Notes: generated by a model not told the origin, from the letters alone. Positions 42,830-52,093 are shown, numbered from the stretch's first letter. The stretch is DNA of 52,098 nucleotides from an uncultured Blautia sp. (GCF_947654165.1 NZ_CANTKB010000023.1:1-52098), one strand, 5' to 3'. Translations and numbers: made by a program.

Positions 42830-44710
42830 CTAAAGATACTTTATTGGTAGACAGAACGGTGACAATGGTAATCCTTTATCATTGCATATATTTGCCATTG
42901 CTGGACTGTTGTTCCATGCATATCTAATTTCTGTTATCCTGCTTTTCTTAACATTCCAAATCAATATTGTTGTTCCATCTATGGCAATACTGGCAATATC
43001 CTCCGCACAAAAACAACTTCCATCTGAAAAAAGCAGCTCGAAACCTAATGGAACAAGACTCTCCCCTTTGATTTGAAGCATTTCTCCTGTATAATCAAAA
43101 TATAATCTCAAACTATTGTTTTCTCTCTGAACAAACTTAATGACAGGGCTTTCCCAACATCCCTTTTCCTTATACGCTTCCTGAAAGGCTGCCATTGCCA
43201 GACGTTCTCCAACTGGCTTTTTCCTCACCGGGTGCAAATCGTTATCCTCTCCTAAATCAATCGTCACTACCATAGCAGTATTCTGAATGTATAAAAGTTC
43301 TCGTTGCATATTTCGAAATCTAATCCAATTAGCACTGTCATTTAACGTATAATTTGGAAGTTGCACAAACAAAACAGGTAAGTTTTCTCTCCATCTCTGC
43401 CTCCAATCTTTTATCATATTATAAAAAAACATAGGATATCTAAGCTCTTCATAGGCATCGGTTTCTCCTTGATACCAGCAGATTCCTTTTATTGCTAAAT
43501 GATGTAATGGTGCAAACATCGCTTGATACATCCCCGCTGATTTACGTTCAAAAAATGTTTTTTCCTGTAAAGGTTTCATCCTGCATCCACGGACATATTC
43601 CCATATATCTGGAATAGGCTGCCTGGTTCCGTCTTCCCATATTAATTCATGTTTTTTACCTCTGGTAAATCCCCCGCATTCATGGATTGCAACAACCCGT
43701 ACTGTAATCTCTAGTTCTTCTGCTATATTGTCTAACCAGTATTCTCTAGGTGGATATTTATAAGTTGTTTCTCCTATTTTCTTTCCATTAACATAGGTTT
43801 GATCAGCGTCTGTAATCGTGCCAAGCGAAAGACGGCATTTCTTTCCCACTAACCTACTTGAAATGTGCATCTTTGTCCTTAGCCAGATACTACCTGGTTC
43901 CCTTAGTTCTTCGAGATTATCCCAGGATTTCCGAACATCAATAGGCTGCCACATTTGAGTGCTCAAGTCTTTTTTCAATCCCTGATCCTTTTCATCCAGT
44001 TCTCTCCACCACATCTGTTCCCTTATCGTATCAGTCTCTAAAACTTCTTCTACATGTCTTTTATCCGCACACAGGCGTAGCTCCTCTAACTCTTCTGGAA
44101 AACTATCCAGTGCCTGTTTACTCATCCACGCTTTCACAGGAGTTCCTCCCACGGCCGTAAGAATCAGCCCCACTGGAACTTGATACTTTTTGTATAAAGT
44201 TTCTGCAAAAAAAAATCCCACAGCAGAAAATCTCGGAATATTTTTTGAATTACCTTCTATCCATTCTCCACCTTCCATATAATCCCGCTCACAGGAAAAG
44301 TCATATTCAATAGGTACACAAAATTGCCTGATAATGGATGATGTGCCTTTTGCATATTCTTCTGGATACTGATATTTCACTCTCTCCATTGGCAGTTGCA
44401 TATTAGACTGGCCTGCCATAACCCATACATCCCCAAAATAAATATCTTCTATAAGAAGCTGCTCTTTCCCACTGACAACCTGAAAAACAAAAGGCCCTCC
44501 TGCAGTCATAGCAGGAAAGCCTATTGCCCAATATCCTCTTTTGTCACTACATGTAGTAGCAAAAGCCCGGCCTACACCTTCTGCATCTAAAAGAGTTGCT
44601 GACACTTTTGTTTCTGGTTCTGACTTCCCTCTTAGTGTATAAGATTTATTCCGTTGCAGGACTGCATGTGGAGAAAATACAGCTTCTACCTTCAAGCTAT
44701 ATTTTTCCAT
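42830..44710 (-). CDS. SGNH acetylesterase, sialate O-acetylesterase/acetylxylan esterase-like
   Basis: A 626-residue intracellular esterase. The SGNH core has WVMAGQSNMQLPME with nucleophile Ser102, GICWYQGETDAYE (block III-like) and DLHPVRKKPVGERLA with the Asp-His pair. A beta-sandwich domain is inserted at about residues 250-370 (RKSWDNLEELREPGSIWLRTK onward), as in sialate 9-O-acetylesterase family proteins. In a xylan operon it most likely deacetylates xylo-oligosaccharides; the family name alone suggests sialate, but no sialic acid gene is here. The ATG at 44710 has TGGAG 6 nt upstream and is preferred over an ATG four codons earlier. Confidence 0.86.
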   Translation of the reverse strand: MEKYSLKVEAVFSPHAVLQRNKSYTLRGKSEPETKVSATLLDAEGVGRAFATTCSDKRGYWAIGFPAMTAGGPFVFQVVSGKEQLLIEDIYFGDVWVMAGQSNMQLPMERVKYQYPEEYAKGTSSIIRQFCVPIEYDFSCERDYMEGGEWIEGNSKNIPRFSAVGFFFAETLYKKYQVPVGLILTAVGGTPVKAWMSKQALDSFPEELEELRLCADKRHVEEVLETDTIREQMWWRELDEKDQGLKKDLSTQMWQPIDVRKSWDNLEELREPGSIWLRTKMHISSRLVGKKCRLSLGTITDADQTYVNGKKIGETTYKYPPREYWLDNIAEELEITVRVVAIHECGGFTRGKKHELIWEDGTRQPIPDIWEYVRGCRMKPLQEKTFFERKSAGMYQAMFAPLHHLAIKGICWYQGETDAYEELRYPMFFYNMIKDWRQRWRENLPVLFVQLPNYTLNDSANWIRFRNMQRELLYIQNTAMVVTIDLGEDNDLHPVRKKPVGERLAMAAFQEAYKEKGCWESPVIKFVQRENNSLRLYFDYTGEMLQIKGESLVPLGFELLFSDGSCFCAEDIASIAIDGTTILIWNVKKSRITEIRYAWNNSPAMANICNDKGLPLSPFCLPIKYL

Positions 44711-44749
44711 ATAAATCTCCATTCTTTCATTTTAATCTAATGACACTAT

Positions 44750-45634
44750 TTATCCTTTTACCCCTGATGCTGCAATCCCTTCCACAAAATATTTCTGTGC
44801 ACAAAAGAATAGAATAATAGCTGGCAATAATGCTATAAAGGACATTGCCAGAATCTGATTCCATTCTACAATTCCACTGCTCTGGTCAATAGACATTTTA
44901 AGTGCCAAAGATACTGGATATTTTTCCAGGCTTGTCACATAAATTAATGGGCCCAGGAAATCATTAAAGCTCCAGATAAACTGGAAAATAACACAGCTTA
45001 TAATAGCTGGTTTTATTGTAGGAAGAATCACTCTAATCAAGGTCTGAAAACTATTACATCCATCTATTGTGGCTGCTTCATCCAGATAAGTAGGAACCGA
45101 TCTTAAAAACTGTATTAACATAAACACAAAGAAAGGTTCATTTGCAAAAACAGTCGGTGCAATCAATGGAATATAGGTATCCAAAACACCAAATCCTTTC
45201 CACATAATATATAAAGGAATACGCGTAACCACAGCCGGAAGAAACATAGTAGCCATTAACAATGAAAAGAATATTTTTTTCATTGGAAACTCAAATCTGG
45301 CAAACCCATAAGCTACAATGACACTGGATGCGATACAAAACAACACCTTCGGTATAACAATTAAAAAAGTATTCTTAAAAAAGGTTGTAAATGTGTATTG
45401 CGTTTTTGTATTCCAGCCTTCTATATAAGCAGTAAAATCCAGCTTACTTGGAATAAAACCTAATGACGTAAAAATTTCATTATTTGTTTTAAAGCTTGCA
45501 CCTATCAGCCACAAAATAGGATAAATCATAATAATTGCTACAAAGATTAAAACTACATATCTGAATACCGTATTGATAGTGCGGTTTCTTCTCCTTCTGC
45601 GTTCTATTGCACTGATTCCTATTGTCTTTTCCAT
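44750..45634 (-). CDS. Carbohydrate ABC transporter permease, MalG type
   Basis: A 294-residue permease with six predicted membrane segments and the EAA loop YLDEAATIDGCNSFQTLIRVILPTIKP (about residues 180-206). The ending YFVEGIAASGVKG is characteristic. The ATG at 45634 has GGAGG upstream and is preferred to the longer frame, which would overlap the partner permease. It lies 2 bp after the MalF-type permease stop. As in locus A, there is no ATPase gene, so a shared MsmX-like ATPase is expected. Confidence 0.93.
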   Translation of the reverse strand: MEKTIGISAIERRRRRNRTINTVFRYVVLIFVAIIMIYPILWLIGASFKTNNEIFTSLGFIPSKLDFTAYIEGWNTKTQYTFTTFFKNTFLIVIPKVLFCIASSVIVAYGFARFEFPMKKIFFSLLMATMFLPAVVTRIPLYIMWKGFGVLDTYIPLIAPTVFANEPFFVFMLIQFLRSVPTYLDEAATIDGCNSFQTLIRVILPTIKPAIISCVIFQFIWSFNDFLGPLIYVTSLEKYPVSLALKMSIDQSSGIVEWNQILAMSFIALLPAIILFFCAQKYFVEGIAASGVKG

Positions 45635-45636
45635 AA

Positions 45637-46509
45637 TTATTTTCCTCCATCTGAGTAGAACACCCATTTATTCTGTGTTGCAAAAAGAAACAAGGTAATA
45701 ACCATAATAATTATGAACAGAATCCAGCTTGCTGCACTGGCATATCCCATATCAAAATTCTTAAATGCATTGTCATAAACAAACATGGATGTCAAATATG
45801 TAGAATTCAAAGGACCTTTTCCTGTTACCAGATACGGACCGTTAAATTCCTGGAATGCATTTACAAGCTGCATTACTAAATTAAAGAAAATAGTTGGTGT
45901 AATCAATGGTATTGTAATTTTGAAAAATGTATAAAACTTTCCTGCACCGTCAATGCTGGCTGCCTCATATAGATCTGCTGGCACATCTTTTAATGCTGCC
46001 AGGAAAATCAGCATGGATGAACCAAATTGCCAGACTTTCAAAAGTATAATAACTGCCATTGCACCTGATGTTGTTGAAAACCATCCAATTGGTTCTATTT
46101 CAAAAATCCCAATAAAGCGGTTAATAAATCCATCCTGCTGGAAAAGGAAACGCCACAATACAGAAATCGCTACGTTACCCCCTATTAAAGATGGAATATA
46201 ATATGCAGTTCTGAAAAAAGCAATGCCCTTTAATTTAAAATTCAAAATAAATGCAATAAACAGAGCAAATGCTAACTGCAAGGGAACTGTCAAAACTGTA
46301 TATTTCAAAGTTGCTTTAATAGACGCAATAAAAACTTCATCTTTAAACAATGCAACATAGTTCTCAAACCCTATGAAATTCGGATCTCTGACAAGATTGT
46401 AGTCTGTAAAACTGATATATAATGCGTTTAAAAAAGGATAAATGGTCAAAAAAATCATTCCGACTATCCATGGCAAAATATACAATAATCCAACTTTGCT
46501 TCTCCTCAT
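45637..46509 (-). CDS. Carbohydrate ABC transporter permease, MalF/UgpA type
   Basis: A 290-residue permease with six predicted membrane segments, starting at about residue 10. The EAA loop is LYEAASIDGAGKFYTFFKITIPLITP. It is the partner of the MalG-type protein encoded right after it. The AGGAGG site 8 nt before the ATG follows a strong hairpin that separates it from the binding-protein gene. Likely imports (methyl)glucuronoxylo-oligosaccharides, judged from the GH67 gene in the operon. Confidence 0.93.
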   Translation of the reverse strand: MRRSKVGLLYILPWIVGMIFLTIYPFLNALYISFTDYNLVRDPNFIGFENYVALFKDEVFIASIKATLKYTVLTVPLQLAFALFIAFILNFKLKGIAFFRTAYYIPSLIGGNVAISVLWRFLFQQDGFINRFIGIFEIEPIGWFSTTSGAMAVIILLKVWQFGSSMLIFLAALKDVPADLYEAASIDGAGKFYTFFKITIPLITPTIFFNLVMQLVNAFQEFNGPYLVTGKGPLNSTYLTSMFVYDNAFKNFDMGYASAASWILFIIIMVITLFLFATQNKWVFYSDGGK

Positions 46510-46535
46510 GATCTTTTCCTCCTAAATATAAATTC

Positions 46536-46570
46536 AGGGGTTCTACATTTGCTGACAACGCAGAACCCCT
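46536..46570 (-). terminator. Intercistronic hairpin between binding-protein and permease genes
   Basis: AGGGGTTCT and AGAACCCCT pair (46562-46570 with 46536-46544) around a 17-base loop, followed on the minus strand by GAATTTATATTT. It likely acts as a partial terminator or 3' stabiliser, allowing more binding protein than permease to be made. Confidence 0.65.
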
Positions 46571-46591
46571 CAAAATTTGAAATAACTGTGC

Positions 46592-47944
46592 TTATTTCAC
46601 ACCGTATTCTTTCTGAAGTTTCCCAACCTCTGTCTGTATAGTATCAACCATTGCCTGTGCAGCTTCTTTTGCTGTAGCCTGTCCTAATTCAAATTTTTCA
46701 TAATTTGATTCATATGCTGTAGTAAACACTGCATTTTCAAAAATCGGTGAGTTATTAATTACTGCTGCTTCTTCTGTGAAATCGTAAGCCTGTTTTACTG
46801 CTCCTTCGATTTCACCTTCTGCTTCTAATGTTTCCTGTGCTGCTTTAGATGCCACCAACCCTCTTGTGGAACCCATATGTTTAATTCCTTCAGGATCGTT
46901 TAAAATATACTGCATAAATTCTGCAGTCTGTTCTGGGTATTTTGAATCTTTGGAAATAGCAAATAACAGTGATGGTTTCGCCATAGTTCCTTCAAAAACT
47001 GCATCCTCAATAACCGGAAGTGGTGCAACTACCAGTTCGTCTCCTTTATCCGCAAGTGTCTGTGCATTAGATGCAATACCTCCAGTCCATTCTAATGCTC
47101 CAAGATATCCTCCATTGATATATTTTGCATTCTGGGCAATAGAAATCGGATCTGTACCTACATTTTCAATATAATCTTTTCTGGAACAAAATACATGTGC
47201 ATCTGTAAGATCTTTAAACCATTCAAACGCTTCTGCATAATCTTCTACTGTATAGTTCATACTCAAATCATCTGCAAATTCTCCCTTACCAGTTTTCTGC
47301 TGCAAATAGTAAATACCAGCAAAACGGAAAGTTGGACTAACATAAAGATACGCATTCGGATCTTTTGCGGTAACAGCTTTTGCAACTTCTTTATATTCTT
47401 CAAAAGTAGTTGGAATTTCTGTGATTCCAGCTCTCTCTAAGGCTGATTTGTTAATATAGAATCCTAATGTATTCTGACCATATGGTACTGCCTGTAATAC
47501 ACCATTACGTTTTCCAAACTCCAAAAAATCTTCGTTGTACTGAGACAAGTCAACAATATCTTTTACCTGCTCTAAATCGTAAAATCCCTCTCCCTCTGGA
47601 CTATACTGAATCATCCATGGATAGTTTACAGTCATTAAATCTGCTGCAGTACCACCTGCATACCTCGTTGCAAATGTTTCATCCAAATTGCCAAAACCGG
47701 ATGGTTCACCTTTCACTGTAATTTCACCTTCATGTGCCGCATTAAATGCATCAATGGCATTCTGTGTAGCTTGATGACGGTCATCATTGCCCCACCATGA
47801 AAAGTTAATATTAGCTTCTGTTTTTCCATTTTCTGTTTTTGCAGAATCTCCCCCTGATTTTCCCGAATCTGGCAGACACCCAGCTGTCATCATTACTGTA
47901 CTGATACATGCTCCTACCATTCCTAACTTTTGCCATTTTTTCAT
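46592..47944 (-). CDS. Lipoprotein sugar-binding protein (SBP family 1)
   Basis: A 450-residue extracellular binding protein with a lipoprotein signal (MMTAGCLP, Cys23), an acidic linker and the two-lobe fold of family 1 sugar-binding proteins (INFSWWGNDDRHQATQNAIDAFN near the N-terminus; KPSLLFAISKDSKYPEQTAEFMQYIL in the C-lobe, given by key words). The size and permease type differ from the LplA-like protein of locus A, so the two loci probably capture different xylan fragments. GGAGG precedes the ATG; the GH67 stop lies 18 bp upstream. Confidence 0.92.
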   Translation of the reverse strand: MKKWQKLGMVGACISTVMMTAGCLPDSGKSGGDSAKTENGKTEANINFSWWGNDDRHQATQNAIDAFNAAHEGEITVKGEPSGFGNLDETFATRYAGGTAADLMTVNYPWMIQYSPEGEGFYDLEQVKDIVDLSQYNEDFLEFGKRNGVLQAVPYGQNTLGFYINKSALERAGITEIPTTFEEYKEVAKAVTAKDPNAYLYVSPTFRFAGIYYLQQKTGKGEFADDLSMNYTVEDYAEAFEWFKDLTDAHVFCSRKDYIENVGTDPISIAQNAKYINGGYLGALEWTGGIASNAQTLADKGDELVVAPLPVIEDAVFEGTMAKPSLLFAISKDSKYPEQTAEFMQYILNDPEGIKHMGSTRGLVASKAAQETLEAEGEIEGAVKQAYDFTEEAAVINNSPIFENAVFTTAYESNYEKFELGQATAKEAAQAMVDTIQTEVGKLQKEYGVK

Positions 47945-47962
47945 TTTGATTTCCTCCTCGTT

Positions 47963-49924
47963 TTATTTATATATTTTTCTGCATCCTTGATCAGCGATGC
48001 CAGATTTCCTGTAAAAATATGTATTAATCTGATTTCTCCAGTTTTCTGCATTTTCTATTTGCATCAAAATCCTGCTTTGAACATTCTCAAATGTTTCTTT
48101 ATCTACTTCTGGTTCCAGTTCTTTCCATGTTTTCAAATATTCTTTTACCCTCTCTACACCCTGAAAGTGTGTATCATATATGTGCTGAATCACAGTCTTT
48201 CCAGAATGAAGCATATGGGTATATGGTACATGATGAAAAAAGAGCAGTAATTCATCTGGACAAGTTTCCAACGACTCATATTCTTTGTATCTTTCATCTG
48301 AGTATTGTCTTGTATAACCAGTGCCAGTGGCCACACTTCTCTCTCTTCCAACCCCATCCCTATCTGCATAATGGTAGGTTCCCCAATTATCATACTCATA
48401 TCCATCAATATCTACACCATAATGAAGTTTTGGCTTACACATGAATCCTACTCCAAGAGGGCACGTATAAAGTTCATATGTTTCTCTTGATGTTAAAAGA
48501 ATATCTTTTAATTTCTTCTTATTCTCTACAGATAAGTCGAAACTCAAATCAATCCATTCCTCCGCAATTTCTTCTGAACTTAAATTGTTATTCCAAATTA
48601 ATCTTCCAAATCCATAGAAATTTGCCTGTGCCAGTTTATTTCCAGTCCAATTGCTATCCATTCCAATACTTCCTACTGCTGCGATACCAGAATACTTTGA
48701 ATGAATAGAATTTACTTTAAGCAATTCTTTGACTGTTGAATGTTCTCCATGTTTAGTGTCAAAATCCATAGTTTCTTTCCACATAGGAATCAGATAACAA
48801 ATATCTTTCTGATGCCCTGTGTATTCCTGGGTAATTTGAAATTCAAGAATCTGATTCGTCTTTCTTAATTTACCAAATAATGGAGAAACAGGTTCACGTA
48901 TTTGAAAATCAATAGGACCATTCTTGATTTGTAAAATCACATTCTCTTCAAAACATCCATCTAATGTGCTAAAAATATCATATGCTGCTTTGGCACGGTC
49001 AATTTCCCTCTGCCAGTATTTTTGGCTACAGTTATAAACAAAACATCTCCATATGACAATTCCACCCTGGCCTTTGATTGCACGAGCCAGCATATTTGCC
49101 CCATCCGCATGATTCCTTCCATATGTAAATGGTCCAGGTTCTCCTTCTGAATCTGCTTTTACTACAATCCCACCAAAACCTGGAATGATTTCATAAACCT
49201 TCTGTAGTTTCTGTTTCCACCATTGCTCTACTTGCGGCTCTAATGGATCAGCAGAGGAAAGATTTCCCAGTATGATTGGAGATGCAAAATTCAAAGCCAA
49301 AAACACCTTAACTCCATAAGCTTCAAATATATCTGCAATTTTTTTAATTTCCAGCAATCTGTCTTCCTCTAAGAAGAATACTTCCTCTCTATGCACATTT
49401 ACATTATTAATTGATACAGCGTTAATTCCTACAGAAGCAAGAAATCTTGCATATTGTTTTATAATTTCATAGTCTTTTCTAAACTTATTTTCCGTATAAA
49501 AAATAGAATCTCCTGCATACCCCCGCTCAATGGAACCATCAAAATTATCCCAATGATTAATCATACGAATACTTTGATCTGGTTTATCAATATAAGGGAA
49601 AAGTTCCGTTCTATTGTGTCCCAAAAGTCTATGAAGCCCAAATAAACCATATAGCCATGCTTGATCCGTATGTCCTAAAATAGAATAAGAATTTCCTCTT
49701 TTTTCTATTCTATATCCTTCACTCCCTAAATATTTTTCTGATGTTTCTTCAAAAACAATAGATGCTTCTTCTTTTTCTGATTCCTTTATATTTTTGAATA
49801 ACAGGCCAATGTCATTCTTTATCGTCTGTCTGATAATTGATTCTTTTTCCTGGGGCAAATAGTAAGAACTCAAACCCTTTACATCTAAACTTCTTATCCA
49901 ACACCTATCTCTTTTTTCACTCAT
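47963..49924 (-). CDS. aguA: GH67 alpha-glucuronidase
   Basis: A 653-residue cytoplasmic GH67 enzyme that removes terminal (4-O-methyl-)alpha-D-glucuronic acid from the non-reducing end of aldouronic oligosaccharides. The family catalytic residues are visible: acid Glu262 in DSEGEPGPFTYGR, and the base pair Asp339 in KNGPIDFQ and Glu368 in FQITQEYTG. Other GH67 blocks include INHWDNFDGSIERGYAG, RCFVYNC and HHVPYTHMLHSGKTVIQHIYDTHF. No signal peptide, so the substrate must first be imported by the neighbouring ABC system. The start overlaps the oxidoreductase stop by 8 bp (ATGAGTGA), giving translational coupling. Confidence 0.95.
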   Translation of the reverse strand: MSEKRDRCWIRSLDVKGLSSYYLPQEKESIIRQTIKNDIGLLFKNIKESEKEEASIVFEETSEKYLGSEGYRIEKRGNSYSILGHTDQAWLYGLFGLHRLLGHNRTELFPYIDKPDQSIRMINHWDNFDGSIERGYAGDSIFYTENKFRKDYEIIKQYARFLASVGINAVSINNVNVHREEVFFLEEDRLLEIKKIADIFEAYGVKVFLALNFASPIILGNLSSADPLEPQVEQWWKQKLQKVYEIIPGFGGIVVKADSEGEPGPFTYGRNHADGANMLARAIKGQGGIVIWRCFVYNCSQKYWQREIDRAKAAYDIFSTLDGCFEENVILQIKNGPIDFQIREPVSPLFGKLRKTNQILEFQITQEYTGHQKDICYLIPMWKETMDFDTKHGEHSTVKELLKVNSIHSKYSGIAAVGSIGMDSNWTGNKLAQANFYGFGRLIWNNNLSSEEIAEEWIDLSFDLSVENKKKLKDILLTSRETYELYTCPLGVGFMCKPKLHYGVDIDGYEYDNWGTYHYADRDGVGRERSVATGTGYTRQYSDERYKEYESLETCPDELLLFFHHVPYTHMLHSGKTVIQHIYDTHFQGVERVKEYLKTWKELEPEVDKETFENVQSRILMQIENAENWRNQINTYFYRKSGIADQGCRKIYK

Positions 49925-50993
49925 TATTTTTTCTCCCTTTTTTATAAAAAATCGATGTTTTGTTCAATGGTAACTGCACTGGTCTTTTAAGTGATGCTGA
50001 AGCATAAATCGCTGTTGCTACTTCTACTGCATCTCTCCCAGCTATGGCAGATTCCCCTAGGAATTTCCCACTTTCAATAGTCTCTAAAACTTCAGCAATC
50101 TGCCCTGAAAATCCTGTGTAATGAATGACCTTCATTTCCTCGTATTCTCTTTTTAGCTGTTCTTTATACTTTTCATTTACCATTGGAAAACCGTCTTCTC
50201 TCTGGATATTACATTCTACTGCAAAAGGAGCTGAGAGACTTGCTGTACTTCCCTGAATCCTAATTAGCTGTTCTTCACCATGGCTAATTAAAGATGTGTT
50301 TAGCGTTACTACAACATCATTAGAATACTGGAGAATTGCTGCAGCTAAATCCTCAACTTCTGAATTTGGATGGTTGAGATTCGCAGTTACCGCATAAACC
50401 TCGCAAGGTTTACCCAATATCCAGTTTAAGAGATCGATTTGATGTATGCTATGATTCAAAATACACCCCCCACCTTCCAGTTCCCATGTTCCTCTCCACT
50501 GAGGCAAATAATAGGATTCACCGCGATACCAGCAAGATTTTACTTCTCCCATGAAAACAGAACCTAATTTTCCATGCTCTATCATAGATTTTAAAAAGAA
50601 ATTGTCCTTTGTGTATCGATTCTGGGAAATCACTCCTAAATAACATCCCATTTCTCTTTGTACACGAATCATTTCATCACATTCTTCCAATGTAGGTGCC
50701 ATGGGCTTTTCAACTAATACATGTTTTCCTGCCAGCATACAATCTATGGCAACCTGGCAATGCAGAAAAGGCGGCAGGCAAATACTTACCAAATTCACAT
50801 CTGGATTTTTCAGCAATTCCTTATAATCTGTATAGACAATTGCATCCAAAAGAAATTCCTTTTTCTTTTCTAATGCCTTTTCTCGGTTTCTCGCATATAA
50901 TGCCAAAATCTGACAACGTTCCTTGAAAAAATTGTAAGATTTTATGTGTTGATTAGCTATACTTCCTGTTCCAATCACTCCAATCCCAAGCAT
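49917..50993 (-). CDS. Gfo/Idh/MocA-family oxidoreductase
   Basis: A 358-residue NAD(P)-dependent sugar oxidoreductase. The N-terminal Rossmann domain has GVIGTGSIANQHI (about residues 5-17) and the family motif VEKPMAP (about 95-101). The C-terminal domain carries GGGCILNHSIHQIDLLNW, with the conserved His pair. It is the first gene of the locus B operon, and its stop overlaps the GH67 start. A role on free glucuronate, 4-O-methylglucuronate or a derived sugar is plausible, since the downstream enzyme releases that acid, but the substrate is not shown by sequence. Confidence 0.9.
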   Translation of the reverse strand: MLGIGVIGTGSIANQHIKSYNFFKERCQILALYARNREKALEKKKEFLLDAIVYTDYKELLKNPDVNLVSICLPPFLHCQVAIDCMLAGKHVLVEKPMAPTLEECDEMIRVQREMGCYLGVISQNRYTKDNFFLKSMIEHGKLGSVFMGEVKSCWYRGESYYLPQWRGTWELEGGGCILNHSIHQIDLLNWILGKPCEVYAVTANLNHPNSEVEDLAAAILQYSNDVVVTLNTSLISHGEEQLIRIQGSTASLSAPFAVECNIQREDGFPMVNEKYKEQLKREYEEMKVIHYTGFSGQIAEVLETIESGKFLGESAIAGRDAVEVATAIYASASLKRPVQLPLNKTSIFYKKGRKNNE

Positions 50994-51195
50994 TCCATTC
51001 CCTTTCTTTCGGCATTTTTTTATGTTTTTTCTTGTTTTATATGATTAATTTTAACAAATTACGCAAAAATTTTACATGGAAATAATAACCATGTTTTTGT
51101 AATTTTTAGCTATTTTTAACCTTTTATTTATATAGTAATATATAAAACATGTATATTTTATAGTAAATATCCTTGCCATACCAGAGATATTTTTT
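50994..51195. promoter_or_regulatory. Divergent intergenic region of locus B
   Basis: A very AT-rich stretch between the oxidoreductase start (minus) and the araC-type promoter (plus). It must hold the operon promoter for seven minus-strand genes; TTGCGT followed by TATAAA with a 19-bp spacer (about 51032-51068) is a weak candidate. AraC binding sites probably lie here, but no repeat pair is obvious. Confidence 0.4.
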
Positions 51196-51201
51196 TATAA
51201 T
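51173..51201 (+). promoter_or_regulatory. Sigma-A promoter of the AraC-type regulator
   Basis: TTGCCA (51173-51178), a 17-bp spacer and a perfect TATAAT (51196-51201) precede the regulator by about 40 nt. An imperfect palindrome TGTAACGATTGTCACA (51207-51222) covers the predicted transcript start and may be an operator. Confidence 0.75.
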
Positions 51202-51247
51202 AAATATGTAACGATTGTCACACAGAACTGTAAGGAGTGTGCTGCCC

Positions 51248-52039
51248 ATGTTTGATTTCAACAACTATATTCCAGAACCACATTATTTTGTAAATAGAAG
51301 AGCTACACCAAACTGGTGCATCAAACCATCCGTCATTCCTTTTCATGACTTAACTTATGTTATAAACGGAGAAGCCATTTATAGCATCGGCACTCAAAAA
51401 ATTCTTGTACAGGAAGGTGATTTACTCTATATTCCCTACAATACTTTCCGCTCTGCTGTCCAGTTTGAAGATGCTCCCATAGAGTGCCATTCCTTTAATT
51501 TTTTTCTCTACGATTCAAAAGGTAATCCTGTCTCTCTTGATTTACCTATTCATAATCATATTGGAAAGCACTCTAATCTATTAGATATCTGTTATAAAAC
51601 AAATGAAATCTGGAGCCATAAAGAATTCGGTTTTGAACTTCAAACCCGTGGATATCTCTGCATTCTAATTAGTACGGTTTTGAACATTCTCTTTAATCCC
51701 GCCTATGTGAATATCAGCACGGATATCCGTATTCAGAATGCAATTAAATATATCAAAGAACATTATGCTGAATGCATACATATAAATGATGTAGCAAATG
51801 TTTGCCATCTTTGCCCCACTTATTTTGGAAAATTATTTCAGAAGACCACAGGTCTTTCTTTTAAACAATATCTCACACATATGCGTCTAAATTATGCCGA
51901 AACCATGTTAAAAACCGGAGAATATAGTGTGAATGAAACGGCACTTCAATGTGGCTTTTCAGATGTATTTTACTTTAGTAAGATATTCAAAAAACACAAA
52001 GGGGTAAATCCTTCCTCTGTATCCAAATATTCTGAGTGA
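51248..52039 (+). CDS. AraC-family transcriptional regulator
   Basis: A 263-residue regulator with an N-terminal cupin sugar-sensing domain (about 10-130; LTYVINGEAIYSIGTQKILVQEGDLLYIP in key words INGEAIY, EGDLLYIP) and a C-terminal AraC/XylS domain (about 160-263) with two helix-turn-helices (CIHINDVANVCHLCPTYFGKLF region; NETALQCGFSDVFYFSKIFKKHKG). The ATG at 51248 is used, because AAGGAG lies upstream; a TTG 33 nt earlier opens the frame but has no site. It is the only plus-strand gene and is transcribed away from the GH67/GH3 operon, which it very likely activates on binding a xylan-derived sugar. Confidence 0.92.
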   Translation: MFDFNNYIPEPHYFVNRRATPNWCIKPSVIPFHDLTYVINGEAIYSIGTQKILVQEGDLLYIPYNTFRSAVQFEDAPIECHSFNFFLYDSKGNPVSLDLPIHNHIGKHSNLLDICYKTNEIWSHKEFGFELQTRGYLCILISTVLNILFNPAYVNISTDIRIQNAIKYIKEHYAECIHINDVANVCHLCPTYFGKLFQKTTGLSFKQYLTHMRLNYAETMLKTGEYSVNETALQCGFSDVFYFSKIFKKHKGVNPSSVSKYSE

Positions 52040-52051
52040 TTTGTTAAAAAA

Positions 52052-52093
52052 GTGTCTTCGACACCTCAACCCCCTAGCCCCCATTCATGGGGG
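52052..52093. repeat. Short hairpins at the right window edge
   Basis: Two stems follow the regulator stop: GTGTC-TTC-GACAC (52052-52064) and the perfect palindrome CCCCCATTCATGGGGG (52078-52093). The first has no T-tract. They may be part of a terminator or of a repeat continuing outside the window. Confidence 0.45.

Noticed and set aside
42830..44710. Sialic acid metabolism
   Set aside because: The esterase resembles sialate O-acetylesterases, but all neighbours are xylan genes and no sialidase, lyase or NanA-type gene is present.
51203..51222. Catabolite-responsive (cre) site
   Set aside because: TGTAACGATTGTCA is off by one base from the TGWAANCGNTNWCA spacing; a CRP-like palindrome describes it better.
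51215..51247. Upstream TTG start for the AraC-type regulator
   Set aside because: There is no ribosome binding site before it and it would overlap the operator-like palindrome; the ATG at 51248 has AAGGAG upstream.
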